From positions 1 to 64,000 of the forward strand of contig NZ_QVMJ01000023.1 of NCBI RefSeq assembly GCF_010500955.1: 64,000 nt of DNA, written 5' to 3'. The notes beneath the pieces are model-generated. The model did not search any database and was not told where the DNA came from. It saw nothing but the letters and a program-made list of their open reading frames with translations. This document shows positions 25,631-33,899 of this stretch, one piece after another; position 1 is the stretch's first letter, and the number at the start of each line of letters is the position of its first letter. This stretch comes from Bacteroides sp. 519. Its GTDB lineage: Bacteria; Bacteroidota; Bacteroidia; Bacteroidales; Bacteroidaceae. The position numbers and the translations under genes were made by a program.

Positions 25631-26608
25631 AGATTTAAGCATTAATTTTTTAAACTCTGCTGGATAAACGGTTTCGAATTCCATTAATCGTTCGGTTACC
25701 GGATGGTAGAACTCCAGTTTGAAGGCATGTAATGCCAGCCGTTTCAGAGGATTTGTTTCATCGAATCTGTTATCTCCCAATATAGGGAATTTCAGGTTAT
25801 CCATATGAACCCGTATTTGATTCTTCTTTCCCTGACCCAAATCGAATTCAATCAGCGAATAGCCATTTGCCCGTTTTATTGTTTTAAAATGAGTAATAGC
25901 TTTCTCGTCGTTGTTGTTAGAAACTGCAGTATAAGTTACATATAGCTTATTTTCATTTAGCCAGGAAGCTACTATACCTTTATCTTTATCAATATCTCCG
26001 ATTACGATGCCAACAAAACGTACCGATTTAAATATCTCATCCCGATATTCGTTGAAAGTATCCCGGGTTTTTTCATCTTTGGCAAAAACTACCAAACCTG
26101 ATGTGTCTTTATCGAGCCGGTTTACTGTATATATGCGGTTGGGCTTACCCGACCGGGCAACATATTCGCTTAATATGTTGTGAGCCGAACGTTCTTTGAG
26201 TTTGGTCGATGTAACAGGCAATCCTTCTTTTTTATCAATTACAATCAGATAAGCATCTTCATATAGAATTTTCAGATAGCTGCTGTGAAATTCCTTTTTT
26301 CCTTTTTCTTTGCTTATCTGCACTTTCATGCCTGGTTTAAGGGCAAAGTTATATTGGCTTGTAATTACATTGTCTACATATACCTGTCGGTGGGCAAGCA
26401 ATGATTTTGCCGAGTTACGACTGATACCCTCTTTTACTTTAATAAGGAAATCAAGTAATTCTCCTGCTTCCTTAACAGTATATACCGTAAATTTAGCTTT
26501 AGCACGAGCTTTCTTATTATCCGGAATACCCGTATTGGAGAACTTCTTCTTATTTCCACCTTGTTTTACAGGTGTATCTTTTTTCCTGCTCTTATTGTTT
26601 CTTTCCAT
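25622..26608 (-). CDS. RluA-family pseudouridine synthase
   Basis: A 328-residue protein. It has a Lys-rich N-terminal tail (about 1-40), an S4 RNA-binding domain (about 45-110; GISRNSAKSLLAHRQVYVDN) and a catalytic domain with VNRLDKDTSGLVVFAK, whose Asp attacks uridine. It modifies rRNA or tRNA; the exact site cannot be read from the sequence. The gene lies 5 bp downstream of the rlmD gene, so two RNA modifiers form an operon. Its last codons fall within a palindrome arm. Confidence 0.9.
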   Translation of the reverse strand: MERNNKSRKKDTPVKQGGNKKKFSNTGIPDNKKARAKAKFTVYTVKEAGELLDFLIKVKEGISRNSAKSLLAHRQVYVDNVITSQYNFALKPGMKVQISKEKGKKEFHSSYLKILYEDAYLIVIDKKEGLPVTSTKLKERSAHNILSEYVARSGKPNRIYTVNRLDKDTSGLVVFAKDEKTRDTFNEYRDEIFKSVRFVGIVIGDIDKDKGIVASWLNENKLYVTYTAVSNNNDEKAITHFKTIKRANGYSLIEFDLGQGKKNQIRVHMDNLKFPILGDNRFDETNPLKRLALHAFKLEFYHPVTERLMEFETVYPAEFKKLMLKSVE

Positions 26609-26613
26609 ATATG

Positions 26614-28035
26614 CTAGTTACGAGCTACAAGTAGTACAACGTTCTCTACATGGTGAGTATGCGGAAACATATCTACCGGTTGAACAGCGGTTACTTTATA
26701 TTTTATATCCAGAAGTGCCAGATCACGCGCTTGTGTAGCTGGGTTACAGCTAACATACACAATGCGTTTGGGTTCGGCAAAAAGAATAACGTCTACAACA
26801 TCCTGATGCATGCCGGCCCGTGGAGGATCGGTAATAATTACATCCGGCTTGCCATATTCATTGATAAAATCTTGTGTAAGAATGTCTTTCATATCCCCGG
26901 CAAAGAAGAGGGTGTTTTCAATTTTATTGATCTCTGCATTAACTTTTGCATCCTCAATGGCTTCGGGAACATATTCAATACCAATAACTTTACGCGACTG
27001 ACGGGCTACAAAGTTGGCTATGGTTCCGGTTCCGGTATAAAGGTCATAAACCAATTCGTCACCAGTAAGACCAGCAAAGTTACGTGCTACTTTGTATAAT
27101 TCATAAGCTTGTTCGGAGTTGGTTTGATAGAAAGACTTAGGACCAATCTTAAAACGTAGCCCTTCCATTTCTTCAAAGATATGATCGTTTCCTTTGAAAA
27201 CATGTACATCCAAGTCGTTGATTGTATCATTGCATTTATTGTTTATTACATAAAGCAACGAGGTTATTTCGGGGAAAGAGTCGGCTATGTGTTGTAGCAT
27301 CTGTTTAAAAAGTGCCATTTCACTATCCTCAACAATTTTGCAGATCAGGATAACCATCAACTCTCCAGTAGTTGATGTACGGATAATCATATTACGTAAC
27401 ATCCCTTCCTGAGAGCGTAAATCTATGAACGAATAATTATGCTCGTATGCATAATCGCGCACAGAGTTGCGGATACGATTGGAAATTTCATCCTGCAACC
27501 AACACTTCTCAATAGCCAGCACTTTATCGAATGCTCCCGGAATGTGGAATCCTACCGCGTTCATCTGATCGTATTTAACATTCTGCTTAATTTCTTCGTA
27601 AGTAAGCCAACGTTTGTTCGAGAAAGTAAATTCCAGTTTGTTACGATAGAACTCTGTTTTTGCCGATCCTAGGATAGGAGAGATTTCGGGCAGTTCAATT
27701 TTACCTATCCGGGTAAGATTGTCTGTTACTTGTTTCTGTTTATACCTGATTTGTTCGGAGTAGGGGAGAACCTGCCATTTGCAACCACCACATACTCCAT
27801 AGTGTTCGCAGAAAGGAACAGCACGTGTATCCGAGTATTTGTGGAAATGCACTGCTTCTCCTTCGGCATATTTGTTTTTCTTACGTTTAACTTGTATGTC
27901 TACTACATCACCCGGTACCACATAAGGTACAAAAATAACTAAATCATTTACTTTTGCAATGGCTTTTCCTTCGGCCGCTACATCAATAATTGTCACTTCT
28001 TCCAATAAAGGAAGTTCTTTCTTTTTTCGTGCCAC
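26614..28035 (-). CDS. rlmD: 23S rRNA (uracil-5-)-methyltransferase RlmD-like
   Basis: I choose the GTG at 28035 (473 aa): a TACTTTTG -7 box at 28062-28069 lies inside the longer frame, so an ATG at 28092 would precede the transcript. The N-terminus has a TRAM-like beta-barrel. CEHYGVCGGCKWQ supplies Fe-S cysteines, the SAM-binding core has VYDLYTGTGTIANF, and the catalytic region reads TDPPRAGM and YVSCNPATQARD with the nucleophilic Cys. The enzyme forms m5U in 23S rRNA; TrmA/RumB-type specificity cannot be excluded. Confidence 0.9.
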   Translation of the reverse strand: MARKKKELPLLEEVTIIDVAAEGKAIAKVNDLVIFVPYVVPGDVVDIQVKRKKNKYAEGEAVHFHKYSDTRAVPFCEHYGVCGGCKWQVLPYSEQIRYKQKQVTDNLTRIGKIELPEISPILGSAKTEFYRNKLEFTFSNKRWLTYEEIKQNVKYDQMNAVGFHIPGAFDKVLAIEKCWLQDEISNRIRNSVRDYAYEHNYSFIDLRSQEGMLRNMIIRTSTTGELMVILICKIVEDSEMALFKQMLQHIADSFPEITSLLYVINNKCNDTINDLDVHVFKGNDHIFEEMEGLRFKIGPKSFYQTNSEQAYELYKVARNFAGLTGDELVYDLYTGTGTIANFVARQSRKVIGIEYVPEAIEDAKVNAEINKIENTLFFAGDMKDILTQDFINEYGKPDVIITDPPRAGMHQDVVDVILFAEPKRIVYVSCNPATQARDLALLDIKYKVTAVQPVDMFPHTHHVENVVLLVARN

Positions 28036-28061
28036 TTTATTCCTGTCTGTTAAATTCGATG

Positions 28062-28069
28062 CAAAAGTA
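28062..28069 (-). promoter_or_regulatory. -7 box of rlmD
   Basis: TACTTTTG on the minus strand lies 26 bases before the GTG start and decides it against the longer frame. Confidence 0.55.
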
Positions 28070-28130
28070 ACTAAAAAACAAGCAGGAATCACACTAAGTA
28101 ATCAACAATGTTCTTTTAATTAGTTACAGT

Positions 28131-28332
28131 TTGTAAGCAAGGGCTGTAAGCCCGTTCGATTTAGCCCAGGGTTTTAACCCTGGGTAAGCTATCAATCTCC
28201 AGCAATGAAGTGCTGTAAGCACGACCCTAGCTAGACTATTCGTTCGTGCTTACAGCACTCTGATTGGTACATATCGTACATACCCAGGGTTAAAACCCTA
28301 GGCTAAATCGAACGCACTTTCAGTGCTTAGCT
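28131..28332. repeat. nested REP-like palindrome cluster
   Basis: Outer arms 28153-28186 and 28280-28313 match over 34 bp with one mismatch and each contains CCCAGGGTTTTAACCCTGGG-type dyads. Inside lies GTGCTGTAAGCACGA (28210-28224) paired with its reverse complement (28244-28258). Flanking mini-palindromes GGGCTGTAAGCCC and GCACTTTCAGTGC complete it. The layout resembles REP/BIME elements moved by RAYT transposases; none is encoded here. Confidence 0.85.
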
Positions 28333-29154
28333 CTAATAGATTTTGCTAATTACCCAAAGTCTGAAAGATAATGGAAATAAATTATAAATGGAATAAATTA
28401 CTTTGTAGCCGATTCCAGGTACTACCACAGCCTTCATACGCTTGCGTAAAAGCTGTTTGGCCATTTTCGTTGCTACATATTTTGCTTCCATACCGTTCTT
28501 TTCATCCTTCTCCATTGTTTGAACGGCTTTTTTCATCCTTTTTGTATAAGCCGAATCTGCCGATTGCGATTTTATAGTGTACTTTCGGGTGTTGGTAAAT
28601 TCTGTCTTTGTATCGCCGGGAAGCACTGTACAGCACTGTATGCCAAAAGGTTTGGTTTCAATAGCTAATGCTTGCATAAAAATAGATAAAGCAGCTTTTC
28701 CGGCCGAATAAAAAGCCTGGTAAGGAATAGGAGTAATTGCAGCAATAGAAGAGGTAGCCATAATTTTACCACCTCCCTGTTTCCTGAAAACCGGTAAGCA
28801 GGCTTGAATGGTTTTAACAGCTCCAAAAAAGTTTGTTTCGAGTTGGAATCTGGTTTCACTTTCGTTGCAATCTTCAATAGAGCCTGCTATTCCGTTTCCG
28901 GCATTGCAAACAACAGCATCGAGCCTGCTGTTTTCTTTTAAAATACGGCTGATAACTGCTTGAATATCCGATTCAACATTTACATCCATCTGTACAGGGA
29001 TTATCTCTCCGCTGCCCGAAGATGCTTTTCGAACCTCAGACAGGCGGCGCGAAGCAGAATATACGCGAACGCCCTTTTCCATTAATAGAATTGCCAGTTC
29101 GAGGCCAATGCCAGCGCTTCCTCCGGTAAGTAAAACAACTTTGGTATCTGCCAT
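28333..29154 (-). CDS. short-chain dehydrogenase/reductase
   Basis: A 273-residue SDR. The Rossmann motif is LTGGSAGIGLELA (about 9-21), NAGNGIAG follows, and the catalytic Tyr-x3-Lys is YSAGKAAL (about 149-156). The C-terminal extension with KRMKAVVVPGIGYK suits membrane-associated SDRs of the DHRS/17-beta type. The substrate is unknown. The start is one base from the stop of the M28 peptidase gene upstream, so the two are co-transcribed. Confidence 0.88.
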   Translation of the reverse strand: MADTKVVLLTGGSAGIGLELAILLMEKGVRVYSASRRLSEVRKASSGSGEIIPVQMDVNVESDIQAVISRILKENSRLDAVVCNAGNGIAGSIEDCNESETRFQLETNFFGAVKTIQACLPVFRKQGGGKIMATSSIAAITPIPYQAFYSAGKAALSIFMQALAIETKPFGIQCCTVLPGDTKTEFTNTRKYTIKSQSADSAYTKRMKKAVQTMEKDEKNGMEAKYVATKMAKQLLRKRMKAVVVPGIGYKVIYSIYNLFPLSFRLWVISKIY

Positions 29155-29155
29155 T

Positions 29156-30070
29156 TTATTCGTTTGCTAATTTCATCATTAAGAGATAGGCTGTTTTGGT
29201 AATTTCTACAAGCTTATCCCAATTTATTTTCTCCGGGTGGTCGCTTGGCTTGTGATAATCGGGATGCCCATCGGTATGATACCATATAATGGGTATATTA
29301 TGCTTTGCAAACGAAGCATTATCGCTTCCGCCTACAGGTTTATCCCACGGACGATAATCAGGTGTTAACGAAAAACCATATTGCTTGATGTCGTTCTTTA
29401 GCCATTCACCATACTGGGGGTGAGTATCGGTATAGAAATAAACAACATGATTAGGTTTACTCTCATCGTTGTTCCGGCCTATCATGTCGAAATTCATGTA
29501 ACATTTAATGTTGTTCAAGTCTGCGAAGGTTTCTACAAAGAAATTTGAGCCTAATAATTTTTTCTCTTCCCCATCCCAGAAAGCAAAAATAACAGTTCTT
29601 TGGGGTTTGATTCCCGATTCAACAAATCCTTTTGCTATTTGCAAAACAGCCGAAACGCCAGAAGCGTTATCATCCGCACCGTTGTAAATGGAGTCGCCTT
29701 CCAGGTTAGGGTTTATTCCCAGATGATCATAATGCGCTCCTACAATTACATATTCGTTGGATATTTTTCCGGGTATAACTCCAAGTATGTTGTTCATTTG
29801 CTTTCCAGTATAAACTTCAAATGGTTGATAATAGCCTTCAACAAATGGTTGAACACTCATTATTTTTAGGCAGGATACAATGTATTCGCCCGCTATTCGT
29901 CCGCCACGGGTACCAGCTTCTCTACCTTCCAGAAAATCACTTGCCAGAAACCCAATATATGCTTCGGCCGTATTACGGTTGATGGTTCGTAAACCTTTAT
30001 CTACTGGCGATTGTGCCAGCACAAATAAACAGGCTGATAGGAGTATTAACAAGCATCCGATTTTTTTCAT
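29156..30070 (-). CDS. exported M28 aminopeptidase
   Basis: A 304-residue protein with signal peptide MKKIGCLLILLSACLFVLAQ. Zinc ligands are visible in GAHYDHLG (about 112-119), NGADDNASG (about 130-138) and the following DGEEKKLLGS. The length fits a single-domain M28 peptidase, which removes N-terminal amino acids in the periplasm or outside. Upstream, a methyltransferase gene ends 11 bp away and downstream the SDR gene begins one base on, so three unlike enzymes form one operon. Confidence 0.9.
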   Translation of the reverse strand: MKKIGCLLILLSACLFVLAQSPVDKGLRTINRNTAEAYIGFLASDFLEGREAGTRGGRIAGEYIVSCLKIMSVQPFVEGYYQPFEVYTGKQMNNILGVIPGKISNEYVIVGAHYDHLGINPNLEGDSIYNGADDNASGVSAVLQIAKGFVESGIKPQRTVIFAFWDGEEKKLLGSNFFVETFADLNNIKCYMNFDMIGRNNDESKPNHVVYFYTDTHPQYGEWLKNDIKQYGFSLTPDYRPWDKPVGGSDNASFAKHNIPIIWYHTDGHPDYHKPSDHPEKINWDKLVEITKTAYLLMMKLANE

Positions 30071-30081
30071 TTTCTTTATAA

Positions 30082-30822
30082 TTATACTTTAAGACTAAGT
30101 TTGGCTAAATAATCATAGTGTGTGCCTTCTTTTACTAACTCTGCATTGAATCCATTTTGGTTGGCATATAGGCTTAATGTTTCAAAATCTACATACAGCC
30201 AATCAAAAGGTTCTCCTTTAATATCTTTATATTGCATCTGGAAATCAATTTCTCCATAATAGTTGCCGGCAAGATCAATAACATAGCTGCCATCTTCATC
30301 CTCGAAAAGATATTTCAAATCGCTCGAATCCATGTATATACATCCCCCGGGACGAAGCAGTTGCTTCATTTTCCGAAAGAAAACAGGGAAATTCTCTATC
30401 TTCCCAATAATTCCCGATCCGTTCATAAGCATAAGAATGGTATCAAAGGAGCCAAGAAATTGCTCGTCGAATAAATTCATTAGTTGCACATCTTTTACTC
30501 CTCGTAATCTCATAATTGTTACAGAGCGAACAGAGATGTCTATTGCACAGACTTCTTTGCCCATTTCTTGTAATGCCAGTGTATGGCATCCACTGCCTGC
30601 GCCTACATCAAGTATTTTTCCTTCTGCTAGTTTTAAAGCCGTTTTTTCTAGTGGCGGCATTTGCTTGAAATTGCGAAATAATTGTCTGACGTGGATTGCA
30701 TCTTCATCGAATTGTGAAGAAAATACCCGTAATCTATCAGCTTTGCCATGAACATAATATTCGGCAATGGCTGCTCCCATTGGGTCTTTGTCGGGGGTAA
30801 GATGGTTTGTTGTGATACTCAT
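30082..30822 (-). CDS. class I SAM-dependent methyltransferase
   Basis: From ATG 30822 the protein is 246 aa; the TTG-started longer frame begins inside the -7 box and is rejected. Motif I reads ILDVGAGSGCHTLALQ (about 71-86) and the beta4 region TILMLMNGSGIIG. The PGGCIYMDSSDLKYLFED segment is typical of the family. The substrate is unknown. It heads the operon with the M28 peptidase and SDR. Confidence 0.85.
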   Translation of the reverse strand: MSITTNHLTPDKDPMGAAIAEYYVHGKADRLRVFSSQFDEDAIHVRQLFRNFKQMPPLEKTALKLAEGKILDVGAGSGCHTLALQEMGKEVCAIDISVRSVTIMRLRGVKDVQLMNLFDEQFLGSFDTILMLMNGSGIIGKIENFPVFFRKMKQLLRPGGCIYMDSSDLKYLFEDEDGSYVIDLAGNYYGEIDFQMQYKDIKGEPFDWLYVDFETLSLYANQNGFNAELVKEGTHYDYLAKLSLKV

Positions 30823-30840
30823 ATAATTTTTCTTGATGCG

Positions 30841-30848
30841 CAAAGATA
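30841..30848 (-). promoter_or_regulatory. -7 box for the methyltransferase operon
   Basis: TATCTTTG on the minus strand, 18 bases before the ATG. A plus-strand box for the next gene lies 22 bp away, so the two promoters are back to back. Confidence 0.6.
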
Positions 30849-30870
30849 AATTTTACTCAATTAAAAAGAC

Positions 30871-30878
30871 TATCTTTG
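30871..30878 (+). promoter_or_regulatory. -7 box for the small basic protein
   Basis: TATCTTTG on the plus strand, 19 bases before the ATG at 30898. It is divergent from the box at 30841-30848. Confidence 0.6.
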
Positions 30879-30897
30879 CAGCAAAATTATTTCAAAT

Positions 30898-31092
30898 ATG
30901 AGTAATGAAATAGAAAAAGCAATGACTGGAGGAATCGTTTTTAAAGGAAAAGCGAAAGAGGACTCCGGAAAAGATGAGAAGAAAGTTAAAACAAAAGCAA
31001 AGAAAACAACCTATATTAAAGGTACACACGGATCGGCTGCTGCCAAAAAGAAAGCTGAGATAAGAAGGAAAAGAGCCAGTAGGCATAAATAA
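30898..31092 (+). CDS. small highly basic hypothetical protein
   Basis: A 64-residue protein with more than a quarter Lys/Arg, ending KKKAEIRRKRASRHK. There is no signal peptide or membrane segment. The composition is that of an RNA- or DNA-binding peptide or ribosome-associated factor. It has its own promoter, and its stop is followed directly by a class II palindrome. No family recognised. Confidence 0.7.
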   Translation: MSNEIEKAMTGGIVFKGKAKEDSGKDEKKVKTKAKKTTYIKGTHGSAAAKKKAEIRRKRASRHK

Positions 31093-31175
31093 ATTAAGAA
31101 TTAGGAATTAAGAATTAAGAATATTGCGATGGCGCATTAGAAATTCTTAATTCTTAATTTCTAATTCTTAATTCT
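31093..31175. repeat. class II palindrome, 7-mer word ATTAAGA
   Basis: The left arm is the 7-mers ATTAAGA, ATTAGGA, ATTAAGA, ATTAAGA (31093-31120). The right arm (31141-31175) is the reverse complement. The apex 31126-31137 reads GCGATGGCGCAT, one base from the apex core shared with other copies. It lies between convergent genes. Confidence 0.85.
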
Positions 31176-32412
31176 ATTTCACCCACACATTAATAATTTC
31201 ACCAATATACATTTTGTGTAGTTGTTTACCTATCCACTCTTCTTTAACCTTTTCGTTGTTAATAGCTTCGGGAGTAATAGATTGGGAAACAAGTTTGCGG
31301 CATTCAATAATTAACCATGCTTCGCCAAATGCCTGACTGCCGTTTGGTGTTGTGATAGGAGTTAATCCTGATCCTTTTACTTTATCGGTGTTTTTGCCTG
31401 AGGTGCTTCCACAATATTTCAATGCATCACGATACGCTTCGGTATAGAAGGTAAATGTATAAGTATCGTTTTTCTCCATTAACTGATATGTATAGCGTGT
31501 AGGATTAATGAAACACATTGCTATTGGTTTACCATATAACATACCCAATCCGCCCCAGCTGGCAGTCATCATATTGAATTGATCTTTAGTACCTGCTGTA
31601 ATAAGCATCCAATCGTCGTTAAGCATTTTAATGATATTGCCAGGTAATTTATCAGGAGCAATCTGACGATATCCATCTAAATTGGCTGCAGTAGTAGTGA
31701 TTGGAGCAGAAGTTGTGATTGGAGCTGCAGTAGTAGTGATTGGAGTTGGAGCAGTGGGAGTTGTTACTCTTACTGCAGACTCTTCTACTGTGGTTTTAAC
31801 AGTAACTCTTTGTTGTGGAATTGTAACAACTGGCTCTGGAGTAGCCATTCCCGATACATTTAGAGCAAGGGCACTCTGGGCACCAGCAAACAATTCGTCG
31901 AAATAATCTACTGTTTTTATACGAAACTTAGATAATCCGCGTACAAGTTTGGTTTGGGTTTTGTTCAAAGCATTTTTGTCGGATATATAATCTTCGGCAG
32001 TAAGTTTTTCATCTTCGTATGTATAGCGTATTCTTTCTACTTCGAGTATACATTCGCCGGTAGAACATGTAGCATTGATTTGATAATTGATAATTGCCCT
32101 GTCTAAAGATAAAGCAGAAGATTTGAAAACAAGATACTCTTCTACTGTACCTGATATAATTCCTTTACTTTCGTCGGTATATACTACACGACTGTTGTTT
32201 TCATTCTGTTTTAATCTGTCTTCCATCCATTGGTGGATAGCGTTGTAAATAACTTCTTTTGAAGTTCCAGGTAAGCTGAATTCTTTTTTAAAGACTATTT
32301 TTCCGTCTTCTTCGGGTACAGCTCCTGCCAGATATCTGGCGTCCTCTTGTGCGTTTAATGCAAAAGGCAAACACACTAATAAAATAAATAAAAGACTAAA
32401 TTGCTTTTTCAT
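31174..32412 (-). CDS. exported DUF4468 - flavin reductase-like fusion
   Basis: A 412-residue protein with signal peptide MKKQFSLLFILLVCLPFALN. DUF4468 (about 35-180) includes VYTDESKGIISGTVE. A Thr/Pro/Ala-rich linker with repeated PITTTAAPITT-type words covers about 210-250, and a flavin-reductase/FMN-binding split-barrel domain ends the protein (about 255-412; WMLITAGTKDQFNMMTASWG). A split-barrel domain is normally cytoplasmic, so its export is odd. Either a periplasmic flavin-binding role or domain shuffling is possible. Confidence 0.82.
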   Translation of the reverse strand: MKKQFSLLFILLVCLPFALNAQEDARYLAGAVPEEDGKIVFKKEFSLPGTSKEVIYNAIHQWMEDRLKQNENNSRVVYTDESKGIISGTVEEYLVFKSSALSLDRAIINYQINATCSTGECILEVERIRYTYEDEKLTAEDYISDKNALNKTQTKLVRGLSKFRIKTVDYFDELFAGAQSALALNVSGMATPEPVVTIPQQRVTVKTTVEESAVRVTTPTAPTPITTTAAPITTSAPITTTAANLDGYRQIAPDKLPGNIIKMLNDDWMLITAGTKDQFNMMTASWGGLGMLYGKPIAMCFINPTRYTYQLMEKNDTYTFTFYTEAYRDALKYCGSTSGKNTDKVKGSGLTPITTPNGSQAFGEAWLIIECRKLVSQSITPEAINNEKVKEEWIGKQLHKMYIGEIINVWVK

Positions 32413-32419
32413 ATTAACA

Positions 32420-32635
32420 CTATATTAAATTTCGAATATTTCTCCTTTGTGGCTGATAGATAAAAAACGGCTCAGTAAAATGCATAGGTGCGAATATACT
32501 GGTTTTTATTTGTTGTACAATGCCTTTATCTCGAACATTAGGCAAAGTATCTCTGAAATAATCAATAATAACTGTTACTCCATCTCCTAATATGGCAAAA
32601 CCACTGTGGTATATGTAAATTATTTGCATGTACAA
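32420..32635 (-). pseudogene. truncated MBL-fold metallohydrolase remnant
   Basis: The first about 45 residues (IYIYHSGFAILGDGVTVIID, then YFRDT...KGIVQQI) match the N-terminus of MBL-fold hydrolases of the UPF0173/RomA-like kind. The HxHxDH zinc motif expected next is missing and the reading drifts into an unrelated basic tail. This looks like the 5' end of a deleted gene. It sits 7 bp upstream of the fusion gene's start. Confidence 0.65.
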
Positions 32636-32983
32636 AGGTATCTATTTTTATTTAATCTGCGTTAATCCGAGTTAATCTGCGTTTGATATATTGAGTTGTG
32701 ATGAATCCGAAATCTTTTCAAACCCAACCGTTCTGTATAGTTATTTTACGACTGTTTTAAACGGCTAAAATGAAGCATTGCTTAATTTAACCCCCGTTGT
32801 ATGCGCTATAGGGCCGATTTTATGGCCCATTTTCAAAATGCTGCATTTTGCATTGATGAAATGCTGCATTTCGTTTAATCAAAATGCTGCATTTCGAAAG
32901 TGTGAAATGCAGCATTTTGAAACAACGATTTGCAGCACAAAAAAACGTAGCGATTTATAAATGGATATAATTTGACATAAGTT
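32636..32983. other. 348-bp gap with class I array
   Basis: Apart from a one-sided run of AATCTGCGTTAATCCGAG-like words (32652-32681) and the array at 32793-32966, I see nothing in it. Confidence 0.7.
32793..32966. repeat. class I array, word ATGCTGCAT, 23 bp step, copy 1
   Basis: ATGCTGCAT starts at 32837, 32860 and 32883, its reverse complement ATGCAGCAT at 32906 and a degenerate one at 32929: exact 23-bp steps throughout. The element, including flanks (CGTTGTATGCGCTATAGGGC on the left, CAGCACAAAAAAACGTAGCG on the right), recurs at 56530-56697. Confidence 0.9.
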
Positions 32984-33691
32984 TTATATCATTGGAACTT
33001 CCATTAAAAGGATATGCGAATCTTTTATGGTTTCAATGGTAAAGTCACTGGTATCATAAATACCTAAACCGTCTCGCCTCTCCAATACCTGGTCGCCAAC
33101 TTTGATTTCGCCTTCAATTAAGAAAATATAAACTCCGGTATTGCTTTGATGCATCTTATAATCAATGGTTCTTCCTTTTTCAATTTCTCCGATAGAGAAC
33201 CATGTGTTTTGTAACATCTTTGCAGGGGCGCTACCATCGGGTGCAACAATTGTGGTCATCTTGTTTCTTTCAAGTAACGAACGAATATCATAGTCATTGT
33301 ATTGTGGCTGTGTATTGTTTTGTTTGGGTATTACCCATATTTGCAAAAACTCCATCGGCTCAGTATGACTATAGTTCATTTCGCTATGGTAGATGCCTGT
33401 ACCTGCACTCATAGTCTGGATAAGACCAGGTGATACAACTTTACTGTTTTTATGACTATCGCCATGTTGTAATTCTCCTTTCAGCGGAATGGAAATTATT
33501 TCCATATTCTTATGTGGGTGCATACCGAAACCTTCACCTGGGGCAACGCGATCGTCGTTCAGTACCCTTAACGCTCCAAAATTTACTCTTTCAGGATCAT
33601 AATACTGATCAAAGCTGAATGTATGTTTGCTATCCAACCAATCGTATAAAGAATGTCCTCTGGTATTTGCTTTGTGATAAATTGTTTTCAT
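32984..33691 (-). CDS. pirin family protein
   Basis: A 235-residue bicupin. Metal ligands appear in the N-terminal cupin GMHPHKNMEIISIPLKGEL and GIYHSEMNYS. The YhhW-like length and order suggest quercetinase-type or redox-sensing pirin; the substrate is unknown. It is preceded by about 200 bp of promoter region shared with the divergent FadL-like gene. Confidence 0.9.
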   Translation of the reverse strand: MKTIYHKANTRGHSLYDWLDSKHTFSFDQYYDPERVNFGALRVLNDDRVAPGEGFGMHPHKNMEIISIPLKGELQHGDSHKNSKVVSPGLIQTMSAGTGIYHSEMNYSHTEPMEFLQIWVIPKQNNTQPQYNDYDIRSLLERNKMTTIVAPDGSAPAKMLQNTWFSIGEIEKGRTIDYKMHQSNTGVYIFLIEGEIKVGDQVLERRDGLGIYDTSDFTIETIKDSHILLMEVPMI

Positions 33692-33841
33692 ATAATTTCT
33701 TTTTTATTGATAATATAAATATAACAATAAGTGTTGTTGTTTGTTTATAGATGTCTTGGTAAAAATCACCTTAGTTTCTGGTGAAATAGTTTCTATTTAA
33801 ACAATGTTTCTTTAGAAATAGCATTTATTTGCACACAATTG

Positions 33842-33871
33842 TTTGTAATGTGCAATAATGTTGTAACTTTG
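33842..33871 (+). promoter_or_regulatory. promoter of the FadL-like gene
   Basis: TTTG (33842-33845), 18 bases, then TAACTTTG (33864-33871), 28 bases before the ATG. Confidence 0.65.
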
Positions 33872-33899
33872 TGGCCTTAAAACTCTAAAAGAAGAAAGA

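Noticed and set aside
26618..26640. Palindrome-type words (GTTACGAGCTACAAG) at the end of rlmD
   Set aside because: They resemble the word at 39469, but there is no second arm and the reading ends in the normal family C-terminus, so I take it as coincidence.
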